Both the position numbers and the translations under genes were made by a program. A stretch of DNA of 64,000 nucleotides from Apis mellifera. Lineage: Eukaryota > Arthropoda > Insecta > Hymenoptera > Apidae. Under the pieces are notes generated by a model, which saw only the letters and a list, made by a program, of their open reading frames with translations, did no database searches and was not told the origin of the DNA. Below, one piece after another: positions 51,787-64,000 of this stretch (position 1 is the stretch's first letter; each line of letters opens with the position of its first letter). The DNA lies in assembly GCF_003254395.2 (NCBI RefSeq), contig NC_037646.1, forward strand, positions 8,217,881-8,281,880, read 5' to 3'.

Positions 51787-54594
51787 ATGAAGATTATGTC
51801 ATGTTATTTTCGACGTTTAATAATAACAGCATTATTTGTTTTATTGCTGTTTTGTGTTATTCAAGTTTTTCGTTCAGAATTAGGATTTAATGACAATGAA
51901 TTATCAAATTTAGATAAATTGTAAGTAAACATTTTATTCATTTCAATATAAGAATGAACCATTTTATATTATAATTCATATTTTGATAACTTATATCATT
52001 TTAGAATACACATATCTCAGCTAATTAAGGAATCTGAACAACCTTATATTGGGTATATAATTAATTTTATTAGAAAAATTTTATTAGATAAAAAAAAGTA
52101 GAAAGATCCGTATGTCCTTAGGGAAGGAATTGTGGCTTGTAAACTACCTCAATTAGATGTTTCTAATCCAGAAATTACCAAATTCATTCATGATGTTTCT
52201 CCCTTGCAATGTACACCAGAAGATTGGGTTATTCTTCGTGGTTCAAGATTGGTTATTAGTAATAAAGCAAAAAAAAAATATGGATCTATAACTTGTCTTT
52301 TCAGTGGTAAATTTTGTGAAATTTACATATTTACAGTAATATTTTATAATATTCATATCATTGTATTTTATAATTGTTTCAATTACATTTACAGAAATTC
52401 TCAGAGATGATGATTATAATGTATCATTTATGACTCCTATTGAATCTGATGATTCCTATGTTCTAAAATACAGTGATTTTGTTGATGTTAAATGTGAATC
52501 AAAAAATAGAAATGAGTAAGTATATATTAAAAATAATCTATTGATTATTATCTATTAATTATTTTATTTCTTATAAAATTTTTTAGATGGCATAGTATCA
52601 TGGTTGGAGTAAAGGATGATCCTAAAGTAAAAGAAAAAAGTAAATGGGAAAATGTTGGCAACAAGGCTCTTAAGTTAAATGTACTTATGTTTGGTTTTGA
52701 TTCTTTATCCAGAAATACATTTATACGTAAATTACCAAAAACATATCAATATTTGAAAGAATATTTAGATGCTTTAATATTGGAAGGATATAATATAGTA
52801 GGTGATGGAACACCACAAGCTCTTATTCCTATTCTTACTGGAAAAATTGAACTTGAACTTCCAGATACTAGGAAACGCATGGGATTAAAAGCAAAGTATG
52901 TCAATGTATATCCAATGATATGGAATCAGTATAAAGAGAATGGTTATATAACAGGATTTATGGAAGATGTTCATCATATTGGAACTTTTACATATCGTCT
53001 AAAGGGTTTTAATAAACAACCAACTGATCATTACATGAGAACTTTCTATTTGGCTGCCACACCATATTTTAGATACTATAATAAATTTTGTATTGGAGGC
53101 ATTCCAAGACACATGGTATTACAAATTTTTTTTAATATTCTTTATAGTAAAGTTATCAATTTAATCATTAAATTTATTACTCTTATAGGTAATGTTGAAT
53201 TATATTAAAGAAATTTTTAATGTTTATAAACATCAACCAAAATTTGTGTTTGGATTTCATGGAGAACTTTCACATGATTCTTATAATGATATAGGAATGG
53301 TAGATGAAGATTTTTATAATTGGATAAAAGATTTACATGAATTTGGTCACTTGAATAATACAGTATTGATAATAATGAGTGATCATGGACATAGGTTTGT
53401 ATAATATATAAAATTGAATTGAATAAAATTTTACTTTAAATATTGTGTTGTATCAAAAAAATGTTATTCTTAATATATTGAAAACTTTATAAACATATAT
53501 TTCTAATATTGAAAATTTTATTTTTAAGGTTTGCTGAAATTCGTAATACTCTACAAGGTAAACAAGAGGAAAGACTACCATATTTTTCATTTGTATTTCC
53601 ACTGTGGTTTAAAAAAGTTTATCCAGAAGCTTATGCAAATTTTTTACATAATACACGTTATTTAACAACTCCATTTGATATCCACAAAACATTGGAAAAT
53701 ATATTAAATTTTGAAACACCAAAAATTGGAGATCGTCATCAGAGAGCTATTAGCTTATTTGATAAGGTAGATAAATTAAAAATTATATTTAATATCTACT
53801 ATGTATTTAATGTCTACTAAGCAATCATTTTTTCGCATGTTTCCAAATAAAATTATGGTGACACAGTTTTTATTTTTTGCTATAAATTAGATATAACATT
53901 AACATTTAATTATAATTAAATTTAAAAATTAATAAATATACATGATAATACAGATACCATTAGATAGAACTTGTGCGGATGCATTTATAGAGCCCCATTG
54001 GTGTGCATGTCTTAGTTGGCAAGAAATTTCAATTGACAATGATAATGTTATTGCTGCAGCCAAGTATTTTATTCAATTCCTTAATAGTTATACAGAAGAT
54101 CATCGTGATATATGTGAAAAATTGAAAATAAAAGAAATATTGTGGGCTGCTAAACTTATACCTAATAAAGGTATTATAAACAATTATATTTTTTTTCCAT
54201 GTTAATTGAATTCCATGTTAATAAATATTAAAATGTAAAATTATAGGTTTATTAAAATTTCAAAAATCGGGAGATCAAGATGGTTTTATAGGAGATTTTA
54301 GCGCAAAAACAAAATTAACTACTGAAACCTATCAATTAAAAGTAAAAACAGAACCCGGAGCTGCTTTATTTGAAGTCAGTATTACTTATGATATAAAAAA
54401 AAATAGTTTTTTGACCAAAGTAAGTTTACTATTTATATTTATCAATGTAATTATCAAAAATAAAAAAATAAAAATAAATATATCAAAATTTTTAGATTTC
54501 AGATATTAGTAGAATTAATATGTATGGGTCTCAGGCAAGATGTGTAGAAAATTCTTTATTTCATTTAAGAAAATATTGTTATTGCAAAAATTAA
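51787..54594 (+). CDS. DUF229 family membrane-anchored alkaline-phosphatase-fold protein
   Basis: Ten exons, 649 aa: 51787-51920, 52005-52052, 52122-52306, 52395-52515, 52587-53115, 53189-53394, 53529-53766, 53954-54170, 54247-54419, 54496-54594. All junctions are GT-AG with matching phase. A short cytosolic N-terminus precedes one hydrophobic segment (about residues 10-27), so a type II membrane or Golgi-type anchor is inferred. The lumenal part has CKLPQLDV and CTPEDW early, FGFDSLSRNTF near 198 (position of the nucleophile loop in this fold), MSDHGHRFAE near 402 (metal-binding Asp-His-Gly-His), and a cysteine-rich end HLRKYCYCKN. This matches the DUF229 family, common in insects and nematodes, which resembles sulfatases and phosphatases. 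The substrate is unknown. It converges with CFAP300 downstream. Confidence 0.9.
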
Positions 54595-55147
54595 ACAGTA
54601 TTTAAAAAGTAATATATATTTACTTAAATTAAATAACAAAAAAATTTTCATGAAAAAATTCACAAGCCATGAAAGAAATGCTGTGATTAGAATTATATTT
54701 CAATTTTTACATTTACCTCATGTTTTTCGTCTTAACATTATAATCTTAAGAATAATATAATAATACAGGAAAAGATAATATTACAAATAAAGAATATTAT
54801 TATTTATAGTGTATTTATATATAGTACTATATTTACATTTTACACATATATGAAGTGAATAATGCATCAGTAAATAATATCTTAATTACATATTAATATT
54901 CTTAATAACAATTAATCAATTAAATAGACAAATTGCTAAATTTTAAGTTATTTTAATATATTTTAATATATTTTAACAAATTCTTAATATATTTTTAATA
55001 TATTTTAACAAATTAATAAATATTAAATATATGATAAATGTATAATATAAATAATGCACAATATAATGTAATGATTTGGTGTATAGAATAATGTTTTTTT
55101 TTATAAAATATACTTATGATATAATTCTCTCTAAATTTTTTTTATAA
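54595..55147. other. Convergent 3' interval, DUF229 gene / CFAP300
   Basis: AT-rich 553 bases between two converging genes. It must hold both 3' UTRs. An AATAAA lies near 54786 on the plus strand, about 190 bases after the DUF229 stop. Nothing else is recognised. Confidence 0.5.
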
Positions 55148-55640
55148 TTATTGTGAAAGACAATATTCGCCAAATTGATGCAAAAATGTTGTAATTTCAT
55201 GAGTTACGCTGTCAATTAATAGAAATCCTATATTTTGCATATGTGATGGATCATATGGAAAATATGCTTCTCCTTTACTATCTTTAGCTATTACCTGTAA
55301 AACTATTGTACTAATTGATAAATCAGTATCTTCATTTTTTTGTACTCTAAATAATAGAAAAATATAATTATTTATTGTATAATTATTATTATATAAACAC
55401 TTATAAAACAATTATATCACCCAACTTTATTAAATCCTTATACATAGCTTTTGTTACTTCTAAATATGGATTTAAAATATCTTCATATTGACACAATATT
55501 CCTCCAAGAACAAGCATTTGAAAAATAAAAAATATAAATTCTTCTCGTTCATCTTTTAAATATAAATTATACTCTGGACATTCTTCATCTAATAACATCT
55601 ATAAATTTATTATAAATGAATATATAATTATATATTATAA

Positions 55641-55677
<37 letters not shown>

Positions 55678-56395
55678 GTATTATATATTAAAACTAATTA
55701 ATTATAAATAAGTAAAAATCCATACTGCTCTAAGATTATCAGAGATTAGAAAATTTTCTATTTCCATATCAAATCTTTTACAAATTGCTCCAGATTTGTG
55801 CACAATTCCATTTTTAGGATCTTTTAATTTATTGAAGAAAGACATATTTAAAACAGAACAAGAAATAGGATTTATTTCTACACTTGATGCTATTATATCT
55901 ATTAAATAAACAAAAATTAATAATACATAATATCATATAGAAAAATATCTTTTGTCACCTTGTTTTGCCCAATAATTTCCTTGCTTTGTTAACAATTCTT
56001 TAGCAACAGTACTATCTTTAAAAAAAGCCTAGAAAAATTAAAAAATAATAAAAAATTTACTTTAAAATTATTTTAAAATAAAAGCATTTTGAAATAAAAA
56101 CTACATGATTAACTGACTTCAGCCAAATGATATTTATGATATTTTTGAAAAGGTTCGTTGAATGTAAAATGCTGGATAATAAAATTTCCTTTAATTCCCC
56201 TAAAAGTTAAAAAAAACTTATTACTATAACAAGTTGTTATATATATATATATAAATCAAAAATAGACAATAATAATGTAATAAAACATTAATATTATTAC
56301 CATTTAGTAAGAAATTCTTGAATTTTTTTATCGTTTATATTAATAAGATTTTTTTGAACAAGAGGCACAAATGTATATTTATGTTCAATCTCCAT
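55148..56395 (-). CDS. CFAP300: CFAP300, cilia- and flagella-associated protein 300
   Basis: Six exons, 263 aa: 56395-56301, 56199-56118, 56028-55959, 55898-55726, 55598-55426 and 55346-55148. Phases all agree. Motifs shared with CFAP300 (human C11orf70): a block DSTVAKELLTKQGNYWAK, then SCSVLNMSFF, then LGGILCQYEDILNPYLE followed by TKAMYKDLIK. In vertebrates this protein helps assemble axonemal dynein arms in motile cilia. In an insect the expected sites are sperm tails and possibly sensory cilia. Length is close to the human protein. The exon 5 donor at 55425-55424 was chosen by phase because it gives KDLIK-VQKNED, matching the family. It starts only 319 bases from the divergent ALG9 gene. 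Confidence 0.9.
55645..55672. repeat. AT dinucleotide microsatellite in CFAP300 intron
   Basis: Alternating AT run of about 28 bases between CFAP300 exons 4 and 5. Confidence 0.9.
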
Positions 56396-56714
56396 TTTTA
56401 ACAAGTTTATATTGTTACTATGGAAATACATATGATATTTATACTATGTTAATTATTTAATATATAGAAAAGTTTTGAAAAAAAAAAGGAAATTATAATA
56501 TAAAAAAGAAATTTACAAAAAAAATATTTTTAAGCAATAATAAAGAAAATATATAAAATAACATATAAAATATTTGTATAAATTAATGTTATATAATTGT
56601 AATTATAAAAATAATTTTTAGTATTAATAAAATGAATATATAAAATTTTAATATTTCTAAATATTTTAATAATATAGTTAAAAAAATATTTAGCTTCAAA
56701 GGTTTTGAAAAATC
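56396..56714. promoter_or_regulatory. Short divergent promoter interval, CFAP300 / ALG9
   Basis: A 319-base AT-rich gap separates the start codons of two genes running in opposite directions. It must contain both 5' UTRs and probably a shared, bidirectional promoter. No specific factor site is identified; an RFX-type site, expected for a ciliary gene, is not obvious by eye. Confidence 0.5.
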
Positions 56715-59700
56715 ATGGCGCCGAATCAACGTCAACGTCAGCTTTTTATTTCCAAGAAAGAATTGAAAAAGTTGAATGGCAGAAGATTTTCAAAGTAAAC
56801 ATAATATTTTTTTTTTCTTATTAATAAAACACGGAAAAAAAATTGTTGTGTTCTTTTATATTTAATAAAAATAAACACATTATATACCGGTTAACCTTTT
56901 TTTCTTTGACAATTTAATATTAATTGTTTTAATAAGAAACTGTAAATATTTATAATATGTTATTTTATAAGATTTGTATTATTATTAGTTATGATTATTT
57001 TTATTTTTTTATTTCATGATTAATATGAAATGTCTAAAATAATAAAATTATAAATTATAAAAATTAAATATGCATAAAATTAAATACAAATTTCAAGAAA
57101 AATTAAGAACGTATGTTTTAGACCTGAAGAATCCTCTGATATTGGACTTATTTATCCTTGTGTGGATACAGCATTTAAATTACTTCTATCTGCTAGATTT
57201 TGTTCTGCTATATGGAGTCACATAACAGATTGTGATGAAACATATAATTATTGGGAACCAGTAAGGAATTCTTAATAATTTTTTTAATTTTTAATAATGT
57301 TTATATATGTTTATATTATTTATTTTATATTATTCTGTTTTAATAAATAACTTATTTTACAAAAACTTACAAAATTTTTTTTTCTAAAATATATTTTATG
57401 TTTTAGAGTCATTATCTACTTTATGGCAATGGTCAACAAACATGGGAATATAGCCCACAATATGCATTAAGATCATACATGTATTTATTGATTCATATGG
57501 TACCAGCAAAACTTTATCATTACTTGTTAGAACCAAATCCTGTTTTAGTTTTCTATTTTGTAAGATGCCTATTATCTGTGGGTTGTGCATTGTCTGAAGT
57601 ATATTTTTATAAGTATATATCTTATGAATCATATTATATTTTTAATAATATAGATTCATTGATGATAATTTTTATCTTAAAATATTAACTAAATATTATT
57701 ATTTTTCTAATAGAAATGTATGCAGAGAATTTGGAATTCACATAGGCAGATTAACATTAGTATTTCTCATTCTTAGCTCTGGCATGTATATTGCTAGTGC
57801 TGCATTTTTACCATCCTCTTTTTCGATGTATGTTATTTAAAAATAATAATATATAAAATGAATATGCAAAATTAAATCATTTAAATTAATATTATGTGTT
57901 TTTATATAGGTATTTGAGTACTATTGCAATAGCAGCATGGTATGGACGTCAGTATGAATTAGCAATTTTTGCTACAGCTTTATCTGCTTTATTAGGATGG
58001 CCATTTGCAGCACTACTTGGGTATTTTATATTATATAGAAAATTAAAATGTAAAAATTAAATAGTTATATAAATATTTTTCATATCAATTTGCAGGTTAC
58101 CAATTGCAATAGAAATGTTATTACATAAACAAGAATGGAGTAAATTTATAAAATGGGTAGTCATATCTGGTACTGTTGTATTAATACCAATGATATGGAT
58201 TGATTCAATGTATTATGGTAAACTAGTTATAGCACCTTTAAATATTGTAATGTATAATGTCTTTACTAATCATGGGCCAAATATTTATGGAATAGAACCT
58301 TTCAGCTATTACATTTATAATGGATTTTTAAACTTTAATTTCGTTTTTATTGGTGCTATTTGTGCTCCATTTGGATTGGTAATATTTATGAAAATAATAA
58401 TCTGAAACTTTATAATTTTTGATGTTTTAATCAACATTATAGTTTTTAGTGTGGCTAATTGTACCAGCTAGGCCAAGAGATCGTTTATGTTTATCTTACT
58501 GGTATTCTTTGGCGCCATTGTACCTTTGGTTTCTAGTGTTTTTTTCACAACCTCATAAGGTAAATTAAATAATATTCTTTTAATAATTAAAATTATATAA
58601 TATCTATATAGATTATATATATATCTAATTATATATATTTTTATTATAGGAAGAACGATTTTTGTTTCCTGTATATCCAATGATTTGTATGGCTGGAGGT
58701 ATAGCTGTAGATACTATTCAAAAATTATATTTTTTTATCAGGACAAAAATTAGTTCTTTACATATTGCTTATCATTATTTGCAATACACTGTTTATATTA
58801 CATGTTTTGCTATTTTAATATGTGGTCTTCTTGGAATATCAAGATCATTGGCAATATATAAAGGTAAAAAGTTTTGATTAATTAAAATTTGAAAGTTAAT
58901 TAAAATAAAATTTTTTCATTTTTTTTAAATATTAGGTTATTATGCACCAATGGAAGTACTGATTGATACTAATAAACTTGGTTTAGAAAAAGAAATATCT
59001 AAGGATATTAATATTAATTTTTGTATTGGTAAAGAATGGCACAGATTTCCAAGTAGCTTTTTCTTTCCATCAAATAAGTAAGTAATACATTTTTTAATAA
59101 ATATAATATAAAATGTTTCATGTTTTTAAATAAAAATATTGTAGTTGGAAACTTCAATATTTAAGATCAGAATTTAAAGGTCAATTACCACAACCTTTTT
59201 TAAACCATGAAAATGCAACTAGTATTGTGCAACCCTATTTTAATGATATGAATAGAGAAGAACCTACACGTTATGTAAGCTATTTATAACGCAATATGAA
59301 GATATTAAAATGTAGATTTTTGCATAGATTTTTTTATATGATTATTATTCAATTTAACTAATTTAATGCATATTATTGTAGTTTAATTTAGATAAATGCC
59401 ATTTTGTGTTAGACTTGGACAATGGTATTGAAACAATTTTAGAACCAAATTATTCTCGATTCAATGATAATTTCACAATAATAAAATCATCCAAATTTTT
59501 AAATTCAGCAAAGTAAGTGATTTATATGTTACATAAATTTTCTTATATAGTATTATCTATAATATTTATTAACTTAATATTTTATTGAATTTTTTATTTA
59601 TTTTTTAGATCACATCGATTTTTTCGAGCATTTTATATTCCTTTCTTATCTGATAAATATTGTATATATGACTCGTATAATTTATTACAAAATATTAAAT

Positions 59701-59750
59701 TGAAATCAATTCCTCTTTTGTCGAAAGGAAAGAATACAAAACCTGTTTAA
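56715..59750 (+). CDS. ALG9: ALG9 alpha-1,2-mannosyltransferase
   Basis: Twelve exons, 602 aa: 56715-56794, 57122-57260, 57407-57612, 57714-57827, 57910-58020, 58096-58378, 58443-58559, 58650-58863, 58936-59077, 59145-59274, 59382-59512, 59609-59750. It is a multipass ER membrane enzyme of the GT22 family that adds alpha-1,2-mannoses to the lipid-linked oligosaccharide for N-glycosylation. Motifs: CDETYNYWEPSHYLLYG near 64-80 (lumenal loop with the catalytic acidic pair), EYSPQYALRSY, HKEERFLFPVYP (the GT22 H-x-E-x-R-F block) and GYYAPMEV. Several hydrophobic helices lie between them. The Tyr after DET replaces the usual Phe, a mild change. Length matches human ALG9 (about 611 aa). An AATAAA occurs about 110 bases after the stop. 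Confidence 0.93.
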
Positions 59751-61365
59751 GTAAAAATTTTAGAACATATATATGATTTTGATAAACAGGGTCTCTATCA
59801 GGGAAATTACAATTTCAAATGGACTGTACAATAAAAGATAAAACAAAATAATTTAAAAATAATAAATGAAAATAAAAAAAAAACAAAAATGATTAAAACT
59901 TAAAAAAATTACAAACTTTTTTAGTTTTATTAAAAATTAAGAAATTCATAATTAGATTCTGAATCGATCATAATTTTGTTATAATAAATGATTGTTAATA
60001 TATGTATAATATAATATATGCGCTTATAGTTAAATATATGCGTGATTAGTATGTTTTAAAAAATATATAAATTATGATTGATATAAATATATTGAATGAA
60101 TATATAAATTATGATTGATATAGATATATTGAATAAAAACTTTGTATAAAATACATAGATATATAAAAAACTTATACTTGTAATAAAATACTTAATTAAT
60201 AATTATTTTTTATGTATAAAATACTTAATAATATAAAATATTTTAATTTTGTTCTTCCATTTTTAGTATTTGCATATTTTAATAAACTGTTAAGCATTAT
60301 TTTTATCAATATATATATAAATAATTTTATCAGTATAACATATATAATAAACTTAACTAAAAATAATAATAGTGTATGAATAATATTTGATAATAATATT
60401 TATATGTAATTAAATTCCAGTTTCTTTGTAATTAACAATTTACATATATATAGTGAGATTATAAATATATTTATGAAAGTGTAATATAATTAATTTTAAT
60501 TGCAAATATATTGTAAATTATTGTATTATATTTTATAAATATTCTAGTAAAAATTTTCAGGAACATATTGTGTAAAATTTAAATTATTTAATTATTACAA
60601 AATATTTTTTAATTTTATTAAGTTTATTAATATTTTTTAAATTATTTTTTAACAAATTTTATATGATATAAATTAATTATAAATTAAACAATATATGATT
60701 TATGAACAAATAATATGACTTTAATAATTTTAATATGACTAATAATCTTTTTAATATGATTAATTATCTTTATATCTTATAAGTGTCGCTATATCATACA
60801 AATTAAAATTGCAAATATTAATATAAATATATTATAAGAATTACATATATATAAGAAGATAATTTATTATGCTTTACTGTAACAAATTCTTATATAAATT
60901 CTTTCTCTACCAAAAATACATTATAGAATCATAAAATTCTTTGTTATTAATTATATATATATATATATATAATTATTATTATATATATATTAGAAATTAT
61001 TTAAATAATTAAAGTATATTATTTTTTTTATCATAATTTGCTTTGCATATATAATTAAGCTTTGTGCATAATTTTTTATTAAAATCAAACGTTATCATTA
61101 TGTATGAATGGGGCGCTTCTGTTTATCTAATATTAATAGCCATTTTTTTAGATCAACGCGATAAATTTCGAGTAAACAAAATTTTAATTCATGCGCGTTG
61201 ATGTATATCCTAGAGATAAGAAAATTTTTCACTGCATACATATGATATTTATTAACAAATATTTAAATACTGATAAAATTATTATTTAACGTGATGTATA
61301 CTGATTGCTAATTGTGAAAACACCTACTGTTCGAAGTATAGTAGTTTCGTTAAGATAAATGTAAA
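59751..61365. other. AT-rich intergenic stretch, ALG9 to PANK4
   Basis: Extremely AT-rich sequence with short AT microsatellites (for example near 60956-60970). It must hold the ALG9 3' UTR and the PANK4 promoter. No gene is recognised. Confidence 0.5.
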
Positions 61366-62491
61366 ATGGAAACGAATGAACGAAATCATTCCATAAAATT
61401 ACCAGGTGCAGTTGAAGTATTTGCAAATTTGAAAAATGCTCAAAAATTTGCTATTGATATTGGTATGTATTATGTTCTATATTTTATTAACATTCTGTAA
61501 AAGATTTTATGTATTTTATATAAATTCAATTATAAGGTTATCCTTCAAATCTTTGAAGATTATATATATTCATTTTTAATTTTTAAAATTTGAAATCATC
61601 ATAGTCCTTTAATAATGCAATTCAAGATTATTTGGATTTTCATTTAATTACAGGATTATCTTTGACAAAAATAGCTTATTATTCAACAATTAGTTATCGT
61701 AAAGCATTATACGAGGATACAGGTTTAGGAAATACTGGAGAACGTACATACAAAGTACATGAAGGTAATAGACTTCATTTTGTTAAATTTGAGACCAGAT
61801 ACCTTGAAAATTGTTTGGATTTTGTGAAAAAAAATTTAGTAAATGTTGAAAAATTTCATGGCAAAAATATTAAAGTAACTGGTGGAGGAGCATATAAATT
61901 TAATTTTATGCTACAAGAAAAATTAGGGTTAATGTAAGTATTTTAAAATAATATTTAAATTTTGTATATTTATTAAATGAAATATATATAATTTAATAAG
62001 TTAATAAGCACTATTAACAAAAATAAAAGTAAATGAAATATTATTTTAGAATTGATAAAGAAGATGAGATTGCATGTCTAATAAAAGGTTGTAATTTTTT
62101 ATTAAAAAATATATCTTATGAAGCATTTGAATTTGAAAGATATGGAAATCCTGAATATAAATTTCAAAAAGCTGGTCCTAACATATTTCCATATATGTTA
62201 GTAAATATTGGTAGTGGTGTTAGTATTCTTAAAGTAAGTTATAAATATAATAATTAATTGTCTTAAAAAATAAATTCTTCTTTATTTTTAAATTACTTTT
62301 AAAATACATGTTACCAGTTACTTTTAATATGTATGATATTTTCAGGTTGAATCTGATGAGGTATTTGAAAGAGTTGGTGGTACAGCTACAGGAGGAGGAA
62401 CATTTTGGGGATTAGGCTTTTTGCTCACAAAAAAAAAGGTATTAATAATTTGATATAAATCTCTTTATACTTATTAATTTCTTTATATATA

Positions 62492-62546
<55 letters not shown>

Positions 62547-64000
62547 TATTAATTGTTATATCTCTGTTTGAAACAAATAAATACAATATTAAAAAATAAT
62601 TAAAAATATTTTATTAGGGCTTTGATGAATTGTTGCAACTTGCAGAAAGAGGAGATCATCGTAATGTTGATATGTTAGTGAAAGATATTTATGGGGGTGA
62701 TTATTCTTCTCAAGGTTTATCTGGAAATCTTATTGCAGCTTCTTTTGGCAAAGCTACTTTTTATAATAGTGATGGTAAATGGACATAGAAAAAATAAATA
62801 ATTTATGTGATTACCAAATTAAATATTAATAAGGAATAAATGTTTTTATTTATATTTTAGGACAACCAAAATATTCTGAAGCAGATCTTGTTAGAAGTCT
62901 TTTAATTACCATAAGTAATGATATTGGACAAATAGCAAGTTTACATGCAACTATGCATAACATGAATAAAGTTTATTTTGGTGGTTATTTTCTTCGTAAT
63001 CATCCTCTATCAATGCATACTATTTCATGTTCCATCAAATATTGGTCTCGTGTTAGTTTTAAACTTTTCATTTTTCTCTCATATAAACATAATGTATATA
63101 TAAATTTTTTTTTTATAAAACTAGGGAAAGGTGAAACCTCTTTTTCTTCGGCACGAAGGTTATCTTGGTGCAATTGGAGCTTTTTTATATGGTGCTGAAC
63201 AATCTAATGAATATAACTGGTTGGAAAATTATGCTGGATCTTCAGGATTTAAAGATACAGCATGTACTAATCTTGGAATTAAAATAGATCAATTGGAAAT
63301 TGACCAAGCAGAAACTGCTGTTACATTTTGTCCACTTTTGAAAGATCCAGCCTCTTATAATCCTGATACAACTGATCTTGCTGAGGATAAAGAAGCTAGG
63401 TAAATTATAAATAGTTTTATATTGCATACATTTTTTAATGATATATAATAAATATTTCTAGAGATTATTGGCTTCAATGTTTTGAAGAATCAGTAGATAA
63501 ATTCATAGCTAGAGCTCTTCATAGTCAACCACATAGTCCAACTGCAAAAGATAGAGCAACAAAATTGAAGAAAAAATATGTCGACAGGTTACATTATCTA
63601 CATCTTGAACCATTGTAAGTTGTTACCATTGTTTGTTCAATAATAAAAATCTAATATTTTATAAAAATATATTATAATTTTATTATTTGTAATATAATGA
63701 ATTATAGTGCTTATGGGACACTTACAGTGAGAGTATTACTGGACACTATTGAACATTGCATGAAGGAATTCGATTTTCCTGATCCTTATTTATTTGTAAG
63801 TTTCAGAAAAATTTATTCTTATGTTTATTCTTGTATTAGGATTTCTATCAAGTATATTTAATTAATTTCTAATATGTTATAACATTTATTTTATATATAT
63901 AGCAAAAGAAGAAAGAAAATGAAGAAGCTTTAAAATATTTAAAAAGTCGCATAATAACTATCGATAAATTGGAAGAAGTGGAAAAGATAAAAGCATTAAT
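61366..64000 (+). CDS. PANK4: PANK4 (pantothenate kinase 4), 5' part; cut by right edge
   Basis: Ten exons seen: 61366-61462, 61654-61933, 62050-62233, 62346-62438, 62618-62774, 62861-63051, 63125-63399, 63462-63614, 63708-63795 and 63903 onward. The kinase-fold domain shows KFAIDIGLSLTKIAYYST, VTGGGAYKF, LVNIGSGVSI, GGGTFWGLGFLLT, VKDIYGGDYS and FLRHEGYLGAIGAF. The linker FAYGTLTVRVLLDTIEHC and KEFDFPDPY are diagnostic for PANK4, whose C-terminal DUF89-type phosphatase domain would follow outside the window. Vertebrate PANK4 is a pseudokinase whose phosphatase acts on phosphopantetheine-related metabolites. Here the two residues lost in human PANK4 are present: Glu132 (DEIACLIKG) and Arg196 (FERVGG), matching PANK3 E138 and R207. 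GLSLTK replaces the usual GGSLTK. Confidence 0.93.
62496..62543. repeat. TA dinucleotide microsatellite in PANK4 intron
   Basis: Alternating TA run of about 48 bases between PANK4 exons 4 and 5, the longest simple repeat in the window. Confidence 0.92.

Noticed and set aside
1..64000. CRISPR arrays, prokaryotic operons or defence systems
   Set aside because: All supported genes are spliced animal genes; no regularly spaced direct repeats were seen.

Overview
The window looks like nuclear DNA of a hymenopteran insect, most likely a honey bee (Apis). It holds spliced eukaryotic genes with GT-AG introns, insect-type DM4/DM12 genes, and a strongly two-part base composition. Roughly the first 27 kb is moderately GC-rich, full of purine/pyrimidine tracts, and gene-poor with kilobase introns. 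From about 28 kb on it is very AT-rich, and most genes there are compact with many introns of about 60-400 bases. Exon boundaries were placed by hand from splice signals, reading-frame phase and family homology; for every complete gene the exon lengths sum to an open frame.

Layout. 1-1612 (-): DM4/DM12 gene A, cut by the left edge. 8656-12849 (+): DM4/DM12 gene B. 26230-27282 (+): DM4/DM12 gene C. 28337-35831 (-): mitochondrial carrier SLC25A32 with two alternative C-terminal ends. 38220-42749 (-): 2-oxoglutarate dehydrogenase E1, a divergent, probably paralogous form. 43322-49238 (+): class-6 (ATP11-type) P4-ATPase lipid flippase. 51787-54594 (+): DUF229 membrane-anchored phosphatase/sulfatase-fold protein. 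55148-56395 (-): CFAP300, a ciliary dynein assembly factor. 56715-59750 (+): ALG9 mannosyltransferase. 61366-64000 (+): PANK4, cut by the right edge. The stretches between genes (notably 1.6-8.6 kb and 12.9-26.2 kb) gave no recognisable gene. They do contain a 137-bp near-identical inverted duplication at 5908-6044 and 15108-15244.

The DM4/DM12 genes are a local family cluster; B and C share the same intron positions and phases, which indicates duplication. The AT-rich half is a run of unrelated housekeeping genes: mitochondrial metabolism (SLC25A32, OGDH-like), membrane lipid asymmetry (ATP11-type), N-glycosylation (ALG9), cilia (CFAP300) and CoA-related metabolism (PANK4). Two divergent pairs (OGDH-like/ATP11 and CFAP300/ALG9) probably share promoters. 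I found no CRISPR array, prokaryotic system or intact transposon. The most interesting points are the swapped last exon of the carrier, the PANK4 kinase domain that keeps both catalytic residues lost in human PANK4, the divergent OGDH without the calcium-site sequence but with a frame-neutral 66-base intron, and the inverted 137-bp repeat.
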